A stretch of 64,000 bases of DNA from Pseudomonadota bacterium (GCA_021845505.1 JAJZVU010000013.1:1-64000), one strand, 5' to 3'; positions 6,058-14,473 are shown, counted from the stretch's first letter. Numbers and translations: made by a program. The notes: a model not told the origin generated them from the sequence alone.

Positions 6058-8430
6058 ATGCAAGACCTTCGCCGCGAATCCGCTTCCGATTCCGCCCGCG
6101 CGATCCAGCCGCCGGAGCTGGCCGACGCGCTGTTCGACGCCCTGGGCGCGGTGGCGCTGGTCATCGACGCGGCCGGGCGCATCGTGCGCATGAACCGCGC
6201 GGCCGAGGAGTTCACCGGATACACCAGCGCCCAGGCATGCGCCGAACCCTATTTCTGGGAACGCTTCCTGCTGCCCGAGGACGTGTCCAGGGTGCGCGGC
6301 TGGTTCGAGGCCATGCACAGCCGCAGCATCCCGGCCGCGGCGACCAATTTCTGGGTCGGCGCCGGTGGCCGCAAGCGCCTGCTGCGCTGGAGCAACGCCA
6401 TCCTCGACGACGCCCAGGGCCGTCCGGCGTATCTGATCGCCGTCGGCACCGACATCAGCGAGCAGGATGAACTGGCGCACCGCAACGCCCGCCTGGCCAG
6501 CTACCGGGCTTTCCTGGCCCAGGCCGGGATGGCGATGGCGCGCGCCGGATCCGATGGGGAGCTGCTGCAGCGGGTGTGCGAGCTCGCGGTGCGGCACGCC
6601 GGGGTGCGCCTGGCCTGGGTCGGCAGTCCCGACGAAGCGCTGCGCGTTCAGGTGGTCGCCCAGGCCGGGCCGGCGCGCGGCTACCTGGAGGACATCGAGG
6701 TCTCGGTCGATCCGGCGTTGCCGACAGGCCAGGGCACGCTGGGGCGTTGCTGGCGCGAAGGGCGGGCGTTTTTCAACGACAGCTTCGCCTGCAGCCCGCG
6801 GCTCGCAGTCTGGCGCGAAAGAGCCGAGCGACACGGACTGCAGGCCAGCGCGGTGCTGCCGATCCGGCGCGGCCAGGCGATGCTGGGCGTGCTGACCTTG
6901 TACAGCGACGAGAGCGGCTTTTTCGACTCCCTGCTGCAGGAGTTGCTGCTGGAGCTGGCCAGCGACATCGAGCAGGGGCTGGACCACCTGCAGCTGCGGC
7001 AGCTGAACAAGGCGCTGGTCGATCACAGCGATGCCGGGGTCGCGGTGGTGGGCGAGCGCCGCTGCGTGTACGCCAACTCGCGCATGGCGCAACTCTTCGG
7101 CTTTGCCGACGCGGGCGAGCTGGTCGGCCTGCACACCCGCGAGATCTTCGCCGACGACAGCGCCTGGGAGCTGCTGGCCCGGCGCTACCCCGATCTGGAG
7201 CGCGGCGGCGAGCTGCGCTTGCCGGCGGTGGCGCTGCGCCGGCGCGACGGCACGCCGATGTGCTGCGACCTCATCGGCGTGCGGCTGGACGCCCGGCGCT
7301 CGGTGTGGACGGTCTACGACGTCACCGCCCAGGAGGCGCAGCGCCGCGAATCGGCGCAGTTGCAGCGCTTGTATCGCGCGCTGCTGACCCAGGGCGACGT
7401 GGTGCTGCGCGCGCGAGACGAGCGCCAGATGCTGCAGCAGACCTGCGAAGGCCTGGTGCAGGACACGCCGTTCCACGCCGTCATGCTGCGCCGGCCCGAC
7501 GCCCAGGGTTGGCTGCAGACCCTGGCGCGCGCAGGGCAGGCCAGCGAGCTGGTCGACCGGCTGCGCGCCCATGTCGACGACCAGCGTTCGCTGGCCGCCA
7601 CGTCCTGGCGCGAGGCTCGCGTGGTGGTGAGCAACGACAACCTGCAGGCCCACGAGGGCACGCAGTGGCTGCAGGCCATGCGCAGCGCCGGCTGGGAGTC
7701 GGTGCTGGCGGTGCCGGTGCGGCGGGCCGGCCAGGTGTGGGCCGTGCTGGTGTTCGTCGCCCCGCAGCGCGATGCCTTCCATGCCCAGACCCTGCAGACC
7801 TGCGAGCAGGTCTGCCAGCTGCTCGGCCACGGCCTCGACGAGTTCGACCTCAAGTTGCGCCTGCGCAGCCTGCAGTCGGAAGAGGCACATCGCGCGCGGC
7901 ATGACGCGCTCACCGGGTTGCCCAACCGCTTCGCGCTGGAGCAGCACCTGCCGCAGGCGATGGCGCGCGCGGCACGCCGCAAGACGATGATCGCGGTGGG
8001 CTTGATGGACCTGGACGACTTCAAGCCGGTGAACGACCTCTTCGGCCATGCCGCGGGCGATCTGCTGCTGCAGCAGCTGGCGCACCGCCTGCGCCGACTG
8101 CTGCGCGCCAGCGACTTCATCGCCCGCCTGGGCGGCGACGAGTTCGTCGTGGTCATCGAGGACCTGGAGGCACAGCAGGCGCCGCTGCAGCTCGACATCG
8201 CGTTGCGCCGGCTGCACCAGGCGGTGGACAGCGACTTCGACCTCGGCCAGCAGCGCATCGGGCGCATCGGCCTGTCGCTGGGGCTGGCATTGCACCCGGG
8301 GCATGGCGACGACGCCGGTGCCCTGCTGCGGCATGCCGACGTGGCGATGTACCAGGTCAAGGCGCGCAAGAACCAGCGCCTGCGCTGGTGGCAGCTGGCG
8401 CAGCCCGGCGCCGTGCGCGCAGCCGACTGA
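6058..8430 (+). CDS. Soluble diguanylate cyclase, PAS-GAF-PAS-GAF-GGDEF
   Basis: 790 aa with no membrane segment. Order: PAS (~20-135, VIDAAGRIVRMNRAAEEF), GAF (~145-310), a second PAS-like domain (~320-440, GVAVVGERRCVYANSRM), GAF (~450-600), GGDEF (~615-780). The catalytic GGDEF is intact at 692-696 and the allosteric inhibition site RxxD (RASD, 683-686) sits exactly five residues before it, so active and product-inhibited c-di-GMP synthesis is expected. The GAF-GGDEF half is clearly paralogous to the cyclase at 14520 (shared LxR.Y.AL...DV.LR..DE and TPFHA stretches). It is divergent from the HDOD-GAF gene. The ligands of the sensory domains cannot be told from sequence. Confidence 0.92.
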   Translation: MQDLRRESASDSARAIQPPELADALFDALGAVALVIDAAGRIVRMNRAAEEFTGYTSAQACAEPYFWERFLLPEDVSRVRGWFEAMHSRSIPAAATNFWVGAGGRKRLLRWSNAILDDAQGRPAYLIAVGTDISEQDELAHRNARLASYRAFLAQAGMAMARAGSDGELLQRVCELAVRHAGVRLAWVGSPDEALRVQVVAQAGPARGYLEDIEVSVDPALPTGQGTLGRCWREGRAFFNDSFACSPRLAVWRERAERHGLQASAVLPIRRGQAMLGVLTLYSDESGFFDSLLQELLLELASDIEQGLDHLQLRQLNKALVDHSDAGVAVVGERRCVYANSRMAQLFGFADAGELVGLHTREIFADDSAWELLARRYPDLERGGELRLPAVALRRRDGTPMCCDLIGVRLDARRSVWTVYDVTAQEAQRRESAQLQRLYRALLTQGDVVLRARDERQMLQQTCEGLVQDTPFHAVMLRRPDAQGWLQTLARAGQASELVDRLRAHVDDQRSLAATSWREARVVVSNDNLQAHEGTQWLQAMRSAGWESVLAVPVRRAGQVWAVLVFVAPQRDAFHAQTLQTCEQVCQLLGHGLDEFDLKLRLRSLQSEEAHRARHDALTGLPNRFALEQHLPQAMARAARRKTMIAVGLMDLDDFKPVNDLFGHAAGDLLLQQLAHRLRRLLRASDFIARLGGDEFVVVIEDLEAQQAPLQLDIALRRLHQAVDSDFDLGQQRIGRIGLSLGLALHPGHGDDAGALLRHADVAMYQVKARKNQRLRWWQLAQPGAVRAAD

Positions 8431-8434
8431 CGCG

Positions 8435-8462
8435 GGCCTGCCGGCGCGGGGTGCGGCAGGCC
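8435..8462. terminator. Hairpin between convergent diguanylate cyclase and Fur-family gene
   Basis: GGCCTGCCG pairs with CGGCAGGCC across a 10-nt loop, just after the cyclase stop and touching the Fur-family stop codon. There is no long T run. It probably serves both directions. Confidence 0.5.
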
Positions 8463-8463
8463 T

Positions 8464-8865
8464 TCAGTCCTCGCCGGCGCGCTGGCGCTGGCGGCACGCC
8501 GGGCACAGGCCGTCGAGCACCACCCGGTGGGCCAGGATCGACCAGCCGCTGGCGCGTTCGGCGGCGCGCAGGTCCGGCTCGTGCACCAGGCAGTCCAGCG
8601 CGGCCAGCGCCTGGCAGCGCACGCAGCGCACGTGGTCGTGGTGCTGGCCGGCCAGTTCGTACTGGGTGGTGCCGTCGCCCAGCGCGACCCGCTCGAGGCA
8701 CTGCTCGCGCAGCAGCCGCTCGACCGCGCGGTACACCGAGGAGAAATCCGCCTGCCTGCCGGCTTGCTGCAGTCCGGCGCAGATCTGCTCCATGGTCCAG
8801 GCGTGCCGAGTCCCCTGCCTGAGGAGATCGAGCACCTGGTCGGGGACGCGGGCGGGGCGGGGCAT
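8464..8865 (-). CDS. Fur-family metalloregulator
   Basis: 133 aa. N-terminal winged helix (residues ~1-75, SSVYRAVERLL recognition-helix region) and a C-terminal metal/dimer domain with HHDH, CVRC (CxxC) and CPAC (CxxC), the four structural-zinc cysteines of Fur/Zur/PerR proteins. The sequence is short and the C-terminus ends soon after the second CxxC, which resembles Zur more than Fur, but sensing-site residues are not diagnostic. The start ATG at 8865 is the only good one. A -10 box TAGCAT (8896-8901, minus strand) lies about 30 bp upstream. The target metal is unresolved. Confidence 0.85.
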   Translation of the reverse strand: MPRPARVPDQVLDLLRQGTRHAWTMEQICAGLQQAGRQADFSSVYRAVERLLREQCLERVALGDGTTQYELAGQHHDHVRCVRCQALAALDCLVHEPDLRAAERASGWSILAHRVVLDGLCPACRQRQRAGED

Positions 8866-8895
8866 GGCGTGACGCTGGCCGGAAGGTTCGGCCCG

Positions 8896-8901
8896 ATGCT
8901 A
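8896..8901 (-). promoter_or_regulatory. -10 box of the Fur-family gene
   Basis: TAGCAT on the minus strand, 30 nt before the start codon, with no clear -35. It is the same -10 sequence as at 5903, 13478 and 19698. Confidence 0.4.
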
Positions 8902-9018
8902 ACCCGCGCCGGCCCGCATCCGCTGGCGCACAGGGCCGACGCCGGCCGGCGCTTGCGGCTACGATGCGGATGAGCCCCATCACCCTGCCTGCGCCGGGTG
9001 GCTCGCCATCCATCGCGC

Positions 9019-10218
9019 ATGTCTATATCCGTTGAGCCCTGGATGCAGCGCCTGCGCTGCTGGTTGCCGCTGGCCGCCGCTGCCAGCCTGGCGCTTCCGG
9101 TGGCGATCTCCTCGGCGGCGCTGGTGGCGGTGGGCGGGTGGTTCGTGCTCAGCGGGGATTACCGCGACAAGTGGCGGCGCATCCGCGGCAGCCGGACCTC
9201 GCTGGCGGCGTTGCTGTTCCTCGCGGTGTGCCTGCTCGGCGTCGCGCACGGCAGCGCCGACTGGGCTTCGGCGCTGGAGCGACTGCAGAAATACTCCAAG
9301 CTGCTGTTCGTGCCGATGTTGGTCACGATGGTCGACGATACCGTCGAGCAGCGCCGCGCGCTCGACGCGGTGCTGCTCGGGGCGCTGCTCGCGCTGGCGG
9401 TGTCGTACCTGCGGCTGTTCGGGGTGCTCAAACCCTATTTCATCGGCGAGGAGTACAGCGCCTTCCACGACCGCATCGGTTTCGGGGTCATCGAGGCCTT
9501 CGCCACCTACGTCATGGCCGCCCGCGCTTGGCGCCAGCGCAGCGTCGGCTGGGGCATCGGCGCGGCGCTGGCCGCGGTCGACGTGCTGATGGTCAACACC
9601 GGGCGCACCGGATGGGTGGTGCTGTTCGCGCTGCTGGCGTTGCTGTGGTGGCAACGCCGCGGCTGGCGCGGCCTGCTGGTCGCCGGCGTGGTGCTGAGCC
9701 TGCTGGGCGGGCTGGCGTTCGCGCTGTCCGGGGTCACCCGCCTGCGGGTGCGCGAATCGGTGCAGAACCTGGTCGCCTACTCCCACGGCAGCGACCATAC
9801 CTCGGTGGGCGAGAGGCTGAATTTCGACCGCTCCGGGCTGCGCTTCTTCCTGCGCCACCCGCTGCTGGGCAGCGGGACCGGAAGCTATGCCTTCGACTAC
9901 CGCGCGGCTGCCGGCGGGGGCTATGGCCCGCCCACCGACAATCCCCACGACAGCTACGTGCTGGTGGCGGCCGAGCAGGGGGTGGTCGGGCTGTTGGCGC
10001 TGCTGTCGGTGTATGCGGTCGCCTGGCGCGGAAGCCTGTCGCTCGGCGGCGAGCCGCGCGAGGTGCTGCAGGCGCTGGTCGTGACCCTGCTGGTCAGTGG
10101 GCTTTTCAATTCCTCGCTGCTCGACGCCGCCAGCGGCAGGCTGTTCGTGGTGGTCGCGGGCATCCTGCTCGCGTTGGCGGCACCCGGCGGCGCGGGGGCG
10201 GGCGCGCAGCGCGGCTGA
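9019..10218 (+). CDS. O-antigen ligase / Wzy-type polymerase family membrane protein
   Basis: About 399 aa and strongly hydrophobic, with 9-11 predicted inner-membrane segments. The Wzy_C signature is present: HPLLGSGTGSYAFDY followed by TDNPHDSYVLVAAEQGVVGLL, the periplasmic loop conserved in O-antigen ligases (WaaL) and polymerases. The likely role is transfer or polymerisation of an undecaprenyl-linked glycan; ligase versus polymerase cannot be decided. The start is ATG 9019; a GTG at 8998 in the same frame is possible, and neither has a good ribosome-binding site. TACGAT at 8960-8965 may be the -10 box. There are no glycosyltransferase neighbours, which favours a stand-alone ligase. Confidence 0.82.
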   Translation: MSISVEPWMQRLRCWLPLAAAASLALPVAISSAALVAVGGWFVLSGDYRDKWRRIRGSRTSLAALLFLAVCLLGVAHGSADWASALERLQKYSKLLFVPMLVTMVDDTVEQRRALDAVLLGALLALAVSYLRLFGVLKPYFIGEEYSAFHDRIGFGVIEAFATYVMAARAWRQRSVGWGIGAALAAVDVLMVNTGRTGWVVLFALLALLWWQRRGWRGLLVAGVVLSLLGGLAFALSGVTRLRVRESVQNLVAYSHGSDHTSVGERLNFDRSGLRFFLRHPLLGSGTGSYAFDYRAAAGGGYGPPTDNPHDSYVLVAAEQGVVGLLALLSVYAVAWRGSLSLGGEPREVLQALVVTLLVSGLFNSSLLDAASGRLFVVVAGILLALAAPGGAGAGAQRG

Positions 10219-10236
10219 AGCGCCGGGCGCGCCAGC

Positions 10237-10260
10237 GGGCTTGTCAACGGGCTTGTCAAC
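10237..10260. repeat. 12-bp tandem duplication at the 3' end of the DMT gene
   Basis: Two exact copies of GGGCTTGTCAAC. The right copy contains the minus-strand stop codon of the transporter gene, and the left copy places a second TGA 12 bp further on in the same frame. It probably arose by replication slippage. Confidence 0.8.
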
Positions 10261-11128
10261 GGGCGAGCGCCAGCAGCACGACTCCGCCGAGCATCGACGC
10301 GGTCGCCAGCGCGCGCGACGCCGAAAACCCTTCGTGCAGCAGCCTGACGCTGAGCACCAGTCCGACGAGCATCGACAACTCGCGTGCCGGGGCCACGTAG
10401 GCCAGGGGGGCCAGGGTCATCGCGTACAGCACCAGCAGGTAGGCCAGCGGGGACAGGATGCCGATGGCGACGATTCGCCGGCCGTCGCGTCGCCACGGGC
10501 CGCGCAGACCCGCCGGGTCGCGCCACGCCAGCGGCGCCAGCAGCAGCGCGCGCAGCGCCACCCCCAGGCCGTAGTACAGCACCGGCGCCACCGCCAGCGT
10601 GGAGACCGCCCAGCCGTCGATCACCGTGTAGGCGGCGATGCACAGGCCTGTCGCGGCGCCCCACAGCACCGCGCGTGGCGCGCTGCCGGGCGCCGCCGGG
10701 GCGGCGCGGCGCGCTGTCGAGGACAACAGCACGATGCCCGCCAGGATGGCCGCGATGCCGGCCCAGCCGGCGGGCGACGGGCGCTCGTGCAGCAGCGCCA
10801 CCGCGGCGAGCACCGCGAACAGGGGTCCGGTGCCGCGCGCGACAGGGTAGACCAGCGAAAAGTCGCCGCTGCGGTAGGCCCTCTGCAGCACCAGACCGTA
10901 GGCCAGGTGGGCCACGCCGCTGCAGGCCGCCGCGAACCAGACCGCGGTGCCCGGTGGCTGGCCGCTGCCCCGCCACGCCAGCGCCGCGGCGGGCAGCACA
11001 GCCAGCAGGCTGACCGCGCTGTACGACCAGACCAGCGCCGCGCCGCCGCGCGACTGCTTGGCCAGCAGGTTCCAGGTCGCGTGCAGGCACGCGGCGCACA
11101 GCACCAGCGCCAGCGCCAGCGGGCTCAT
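10256..11128 (-). CDS. DMT-superfamily (EamA) transporter
   Basis: 290 aa, ten hydrophobic segments arranged as two EamA repeats (~1-135 and ~150-290), with the repeat hallmark VYPVARGTGPLFAVL in the first half and APARELSMLVGLVLSV in the second. EamA proteins export amino acids or other small metabolites; the substrate is unknown. The start codon ATG (11126-11128) overlaps the stop of the TRIC gene in an ATGA, so the two genes are translationally coupled and probably co-transcribed. Confidence 0.88.
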   Translation of the reverse strand: MSPLALALVLCAACLHATWNLLAKQSRGGAALVWSYSAVSLLAVLPAAALAWRGSGQPPGTAVWFAAACSGVAHLAYGLVLQRAYRSGDFSLVYPVARGTGPLFAVLAAVALLHERPSPAGWAGIAAILAGIVLLSSTARRAAPAAPGSAPRAVLWGAATGLCIAAYTVIDGWAVSTLAVAPVLYYGLGVALRALLLAPLAWRDPAGLRGPWRRDGRRIVAIGILSPLAYLLVLYAMTLAPLAYVAPARELSMLVGLVLSVRLLHEGFSASRALATASMLGGVVLLALAR

Positions 11129-11775
11129 CGCGCGGGCGGCGGCGCGGCGGAGTCGGCCTGCGCCGCGCGGCGCGACATCGGCAGGCGCCAGCCCAGGCGC
11201 ATCGACAGGAAGCGGATCAGCGCGCACAGGAAGGCCCCGAGCCACGGGGTCAGCCGTGCATCCCAGCCGAAGGCCTGCCCGGCCACCTGCACGCAGGCTC
11301 CGGCCAGCGCCGCCAGCGCGTAGATCTCCCGCTGCAGGATCACCGGGACGCGGTTGAGCACGACGTCGCGCAGCACCCCGCCTCCGACCGCGGTGGCCAC
11401 GCCCAGCAGCACGGCCACCTCGGCGTTGCCGCTCAGCAACCACGCCTTGTGGGCTCCGGCCACGGCGAAAAAGCCCAGCCCGATGGCGTCGAAGAACAGC
11501 ACCGGGTGTCGCAGTCGGCGCGCCAGGCCTTGCATCCAGATGGCCATCGCCGCGGCCACCAGCGTGACGGCCGCGTAGCGCCACTGGGCGATGCCGGCCG
11601 GAGGCAGCGCGCCCAGGCAGAGGTCGCGCACGATGCCGCCGCCGCAGGCCGTCAGGTAGGCGACCACCGCGACCCCGAACAGGTCGAGGCGGCGCTCGAT
11701 CGAGGCCATCGCGCCGCTCAGCGCGAAAGCGAAGGTGCCCAGCAGGTCGACCAGCACGAACCAGCCGTGGTTCAT
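11125..11775 (-). CDS. TRIC-family (UPF0126/YadS-like) cation channel
   Basis: 216 aa, about seven membrane segments, with the two inverted-repeat signatures GGGIVRD (near residue 50) and GGGVLRD (near residue 140) that line the pore of prokaryotic trimeric intracellular cation channels. A monovalent cation (potassium) channel role is known for the family. Start ATG 11775 has GGAG eight bases upstream; the in-frame ATG nine codons earlier lacks one. The divergent upstream region toward 12005 carries an FNR-like box. The C-terminus after ~195 is hydrophilic and overlaps the DMT start. Confidence 0.88.
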   Translation of the reverse strand: MNHGWFVLVDLLGTFAFALSGAMASIERRLDLFGVAVVAYLTACGGGIVRDLCLGALPPAGIAQWRYAAVTLVAAAMAIWMQGLARRLRHPVLFFDAIGLGFFAVAGAHKAWLLSGNAEVAVLLGVATAVGGGVLRDVVLNRVPVILQREIYALAALAGACVQVAGQAFGWDARLTPWLGAFLCALIRFLSMRLGWRLPMSRRAAQADSAAPPPAR

Positions 11776-11885
11776 CGCCCATTCTCCCGACTCCGATCCC
11801 ACATGATCGCAAGTTTCCGCGGTCGCGTGGTCTCGGAGGGCATGCGCGGCGGCCCGGCGGCTCGCGCCGCGTCTGCCCGCAGCGT

Positions 11886-11899
11886 TTGATCCAGATCAT
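11886..11899. promoter_or_regulatory. FNR/DNR-like binding site
   Basis: TTGAT-CCAG-ATCAT, nine of ten consensus positions of TTGATnnnnATCAA. It lies between the divergent TRIC gene (start 11775) and the Crp/Fnr gene (start 12005). If it activates rightward at the class II position (-41.5) the transcript would begin near 11934. That distance is inference. Confidence 0.6.
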
Positions 11900-12004
11900 C
11901 CCCCGGCAAATCAGTATGCAAAATACTTGTAAGGTGGCCGCGGTTTGCAGCCGGCGCGGGCACGCCGGAAAGCGGCATCGGCAGGCTGTCGTGGAGGTGA
12001 GGAG

Positions 12005-12646
12005 ATGGGGTCGGTCCACAGCGCCGGCCGCGCGGGTTCGCGCGGGTCGGGGGAGCGGGCGCGGCGGGTGCCGGCGCAGGCCAGGCAGGTCGCGGCGGGG
12101 ACGCTGCTGTTCCGGCGCGGCGATGCGCTGCGCGAGGTCTACGCGGTCGAAGCGGGCGTGGTGCAGGTGTCGCGCAGGGTCGACCCGCGCCGCTGCCGGA
12201 TCATCGGCCTCGCGTTGGCCGGCGACGTCGTCGGTTGCGAGGCCCTGTCCGGCGGGGTGTACGGCGGTGACGCGGTGGTCGCGAGGGATGCGCGCATTCG
12301 CGCCATCGATCCGTGGCGCTGGTCGCGCGCGGCCAGCGGATCGGCGTTGGCGCAGCTGCTCGGGCTGGCCGACGTGCAGATGGTGCGCATGGTGCGCCAG
12401 GCGGCCAGGCTGCGGCTGGCCGGACGCGAGCGGGTCGCCGATTTCCTGCTGCAGCTGGCCGAGCGCGCCGGTGGCGTGGAGATCGAGCTGCCGCTGGAGG
12501 GCAAGGCCGTCGCCGACTACCTGGGGCTGCGCCCGGAGAGCCTGAGCCGCATCCTGCGCCGGCTCGCCGAGGCGCGCTGCCTGCGGCGTGCCGGGCCGAT
12601 GCGCTTCGAACTCGATGTCGACGGCTTGCGCCGTCTCAGCGCTTGA
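12005..12646 (+). CDS. Crp/Fnr-family regulator without an N-terminal iron-sulfur cysteine cluster (DNR-like)
   Basis: 213 aa. Residues ~30-140 form a cyclic-nucleotide-binding fold (GTLLFRRGDALREVYAVEAGVVQV) and ~160-213 a winged helix. The recognition helix RPESLSRILRRL carries the E..SR spacing that reads TTGAT half-sites in FNR. There is no N-terminal cysteine set, so it cannot carry the FNR [4Fe-4S] cluster; NO- or redox-sensing DNR/Nnr-type behaviour is possible. Start ATG 12005 has GGAGGT six bases upstream. An FNR-like box upstream suggests autoregulation or control by a second Fnr. Its 3' end overlaps that of the convergent DUF2249 gene by 11 bp. Confidence 0.88.
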   Translation: MGSVHSAGRAGSRGSGERARRVPAQARQVAAGTLLFRRGDALREVYAVEAGVVQVSRRVDPRRCRIIGLALAGDVVGCEALSGGVYGGDAVVARDARIRAIDPWRWSRAASGSALAQLLGLADVQMVRMVRQAARLRLAGRERVADFLLQLAERAGGVEIELPLEGKAVADYLGLRPESLSRILRRLAEARCLRRAGPMRFELDVDGLRRLSA

Positions 12647-12893
12647 CGAAGTCGATCACGATCGCGCCCGGATCGCGCTGGCGGTACTCGATCGACACCT
12701 GCTCGCCGTAGCGCTGGCCGAACTGCTGCAGCAGCGGCAGCGGGTCGTGGTCGTTGACAAAGCGCATGGTCTCGCCTGGCGCCAGCGCGTCGAAGGCGCC
12801 GAAGATCGCCGCATGGCGGAAGCGCTTGGCGATGCCGCGGGCGTCGAAGGGATAGACGGCGTCGACCGACAGGTGCAGATGGGGCTGGGACAT
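12636..12893 (-). CDS. DUF2249 protein
   Basis: 85 aa, soluble, a whole DUF2249 domain (LDARGIAKRFRHAAIFGAF-like centre, RFVNDHDPLPLL, then EYRQRDPGAIVIDFVKR). In many bacteria this domain is found alone or fused to hemerythrin-like domains and sits among NO/nitrite-reduction genes; its biochemical activity is not established. Start ATG 12893. The upstream region carries a near-consensus NsrR operator, so NO-induced expression is a reasonable inference. It is convergent with the Crp/Fnr gene (11-bp overlap) and downstream of the HIT gene, but with its own regulatory region. Confidence 0.85.
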   Translation of the reverse strand: MSQPHLHLSVDAVYPFDARGIAKRFRHAAIFGAFDALAPGETMRFVNDHDPLPLLQQFGQRYGEQVSIEYRQRDPGAIVIDFVKR

Positions 12894-12940
12894 GGCTGGG
12901 GCTTGCTGGAAGAGGCGGGCGCGCTGCCGGATCGCATCGG

Positions 12941-12975
12941 CCCTATAACATGCATCAAGAATGAATGTTATAGGG
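12941..12975. promoter_or_regulatory. NsrR-like operator, 35-bp inverted repeat
   Basis: Outer arms CCCTATAACAT (12941-12951) and ATGTTATAGGG (12965-12975) are perfectly complementary. The inner 23 bp (12947-12969), AACATGCATCA + AGAATGAATGTT, match the NsrR pattern AAnATGCATTTnAAATGCATnTT at nearly all defined positions. The site is centred 65 bp before the DUF2249 start. TATAGG at the proximal end could be the -10 box, so binding would occlude it. Confidence 0.65.
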
Positions 12976-13017
12976 AACGCCCGCCGCGTACAAGTCGTGC
13001 GGACACGTTGGATCCGT

Positions 13018-13449
13018 TCACGGCTTCGTCTCGCCGAGGCGCTCGCGGATGCGCCGGGCGATCGCCTCCAGCTTGGCCGGATCGGCCATTTCGCGCGCGT
13101 GCAGTCGCAGGTCCACGCCCTGGTGGCGGGGGATGACGTGGAAATGCACGTGCGGCACCGTCTGCCCTGCGGCGGCGCCGTTGAACTGGCCGATGAACAT
13201 GCCGTCGGGCGACAGCGCCTCGCGCACCGCCACGGCCAGGCGCCGGGTCATGCGCATCGCGGCGACCAGCGCGTCGTCGGGCAGGTCGAAAATCAGTTCG
13301 CAGCGGGCCTTGGGGATCACCAGCACGTGGCCGTCGGCCTGCGGCATGATGTCCATGATGGCCAGCGCGGCCTCGTCCTCGGCGAGCTGGATGCTGGGAA
13401 GTTCCCCGCGCAGGATGCGGGCGAAGGGGTTGTTCGGGTCGTAGGCCAT
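13018..13449 (-). CDS. HIT-family nucleotide hydrolase
   Basis: 143 aa with the histidine triad HVHFHVIP near residues 99-106, the catalytic nucleophile loop of HIT proteins (Hint-like purine nucleoside phosphoramidases or Fhit-like hydrolases). The N-terminus NPFARILRGELPSIQLAEDE and GHVLVIPKA are typical of the bacterial branch. Start ATG 13449 has GGAG eight bases upstream. The minus-strand TAGCAT box at 13478-13483 is a likely -10. The cellular substrate is unknown. Confidence 0.9.
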   Translation of the reverse strand: MAYDPNNPFARILRGELPSIQLAEDEAALAIMDIMPQADGHVLVIPKARCELIFDLPDDALVAAMRMTRRLAVAVREALSPDGMFIGQFNGAAAGQTVPHVHFHVIPRHQGVDLRLHAREMADPAKLEAIARRIRERLGETKP

Positions 13450-13477
13450 CGCGGACTCCGGTGAGTGGGCTGGACCG

Positions 13478-13483
13478 ATGCTA
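13478..13483 (-). promoter_or_regulatory. -10 box of the HIT gene
   Basis: TAGCAT on the minus strand, 28 nt before the start codon. No clear -35 element. Confidence 0.4.
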
Positions 13484-13645
13484 GCGTTCCCGCGCGCGGG
13501 CGGGGCGCGCCCCTGAAGGGTTCCTTGCCGATAGACTGGCTGCGTCGGCCGCGCCAACGCGTGGCGCCCGGTCCCCAGCCCGCATGACCACCGCCCAGCC
13601 CCGAACCACCAGCCGCCGCCGGCAGCTCGCGCGGCCGGGTGTCGC

Positions 13646-14281
13646 ATGACCGCGCCGCGCGCGCGCAGCGCCGCCGCGCTGCCCAGGAGCGCGTTGTGGA
13701 CCCATGCGACGGTGCTGGCGATGCTGGGCTTGCTGGTGCTGCTGCTGGCTGCCGCGTGGCGCCTGGGGGAACTGCGGCGGGCGTGGCCGCTGCTGCTGCT
13801 GCCGGTCGCGCTGGCGCCCTTCGTCGAGTTCGGGCTGCACCGCTGGGTGCTGCACGCCAGGCTGCCGTCACGCGACGGGCTGCGACGACGCCTGCAGGTG
13901 GCGTTGCACCATGCCCACCACGCCGAGCCGCGGCGCATCGACCGCTTGTTCTGGCCGGCGTGGGCGCTGTTGCTGCTCGGACCCGCGGTCTATTGCGGCT
14001 ACGCGCTGGTGTTCGGCGCCACGCGCGCGCTGGTGCCGATGGCCGGCAGCGTGGCCTACTTCGTGTTCTACGAGTGGATGCATTTTTCGCACCACGATCC
14101 GGGGTACCTGCCCCGCACGCGCTACGGCAGGGTGCTGCGCAGATCGCATATGCACCACCACTACCACGACGCCGAGCGCTGGTGGGGAATCACCAACGAC
14201 CTCGCCGACCGGCTGTTGCGCACCGGCGGCGCCCGCGACCCCGCGCGACCGCCGCGCAGCGATCCTCGACAACTGCGGTGA
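13646..14281 (+). CDS. Fatty acid hydroxylase-superfamily membrane protein
   Basis: 211 aa with four membrane segments and the histidine boxes that hold a non-haem di-iron centre: HRWVLH, LHHAHH, EWMHFSHH and HMHHHYH. This is the fatty-acid hydroxylase/sterol desaturase/carotenoid hydroxylase fold, so an inner-membrane oxygenase acting on a lipid is expected. The substrate cannot be told; no carotenoid or hopanoid genes are nearby. The C-terminal ~20 residues are Pro/Arg-rich. Start ATG 13646 follows a short intergenic region after the divergent HIT gene. Confidence 0.85.
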   Translation: MTAPRARSAAALPRSALWTHATVLAMLGLLVLLLAAAWRLGELRRAWPLLLLPVALAPFVEFGLHRWVLHARLPSRDGLRRRLQVALHHAHHAEPRRIDRLFWPAWALLLLGPAVYCGYALVFGATRALVPMAGSVAYFVFYEWMHFSHHDPGYLPRTRYGRVLRRSHMHHHYHDAERWWGITNDLADRLLRTGGARDPARPPRSDPRQLR

Positions 14282-14473
14282 ACGCACGGCGGGCGCCTTG
14301 GCGATCGGCCGCGCACTGCCTACACTGCCTGGTGCGTGATGGGCGTCGCGGGTACGCAGCGAAGGGCAGGCGCCCTGCGGATGTCGTACTCCGAGGTGCG
14401 CTTGCGCCCGCATCGAGATCGAATGACCTCCCGTAGCATGTTGATCCATTAGCCGACCGGCGGACGAATCGAC

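Noticed and set aside
4642-8334. A 1230-codon open frame on the minus strand and similar giants elsewhere (for example 50297-53497 on the plus strand, 1066 codons; 60944-63973 on the minus strand, 1009 codons)
   Set aside because: They lie antisense to well-conserved genes, are full of Arg/Pro/Ala with no domain, and reflect the lack of stop codons in very GC-rich DNA.
9138-10400. Alternate frame over the O-antigen-ligase-like gene
   Set aside because: The real frame is the hydrophobic one with the Wzy_C motif; the other has no domain.
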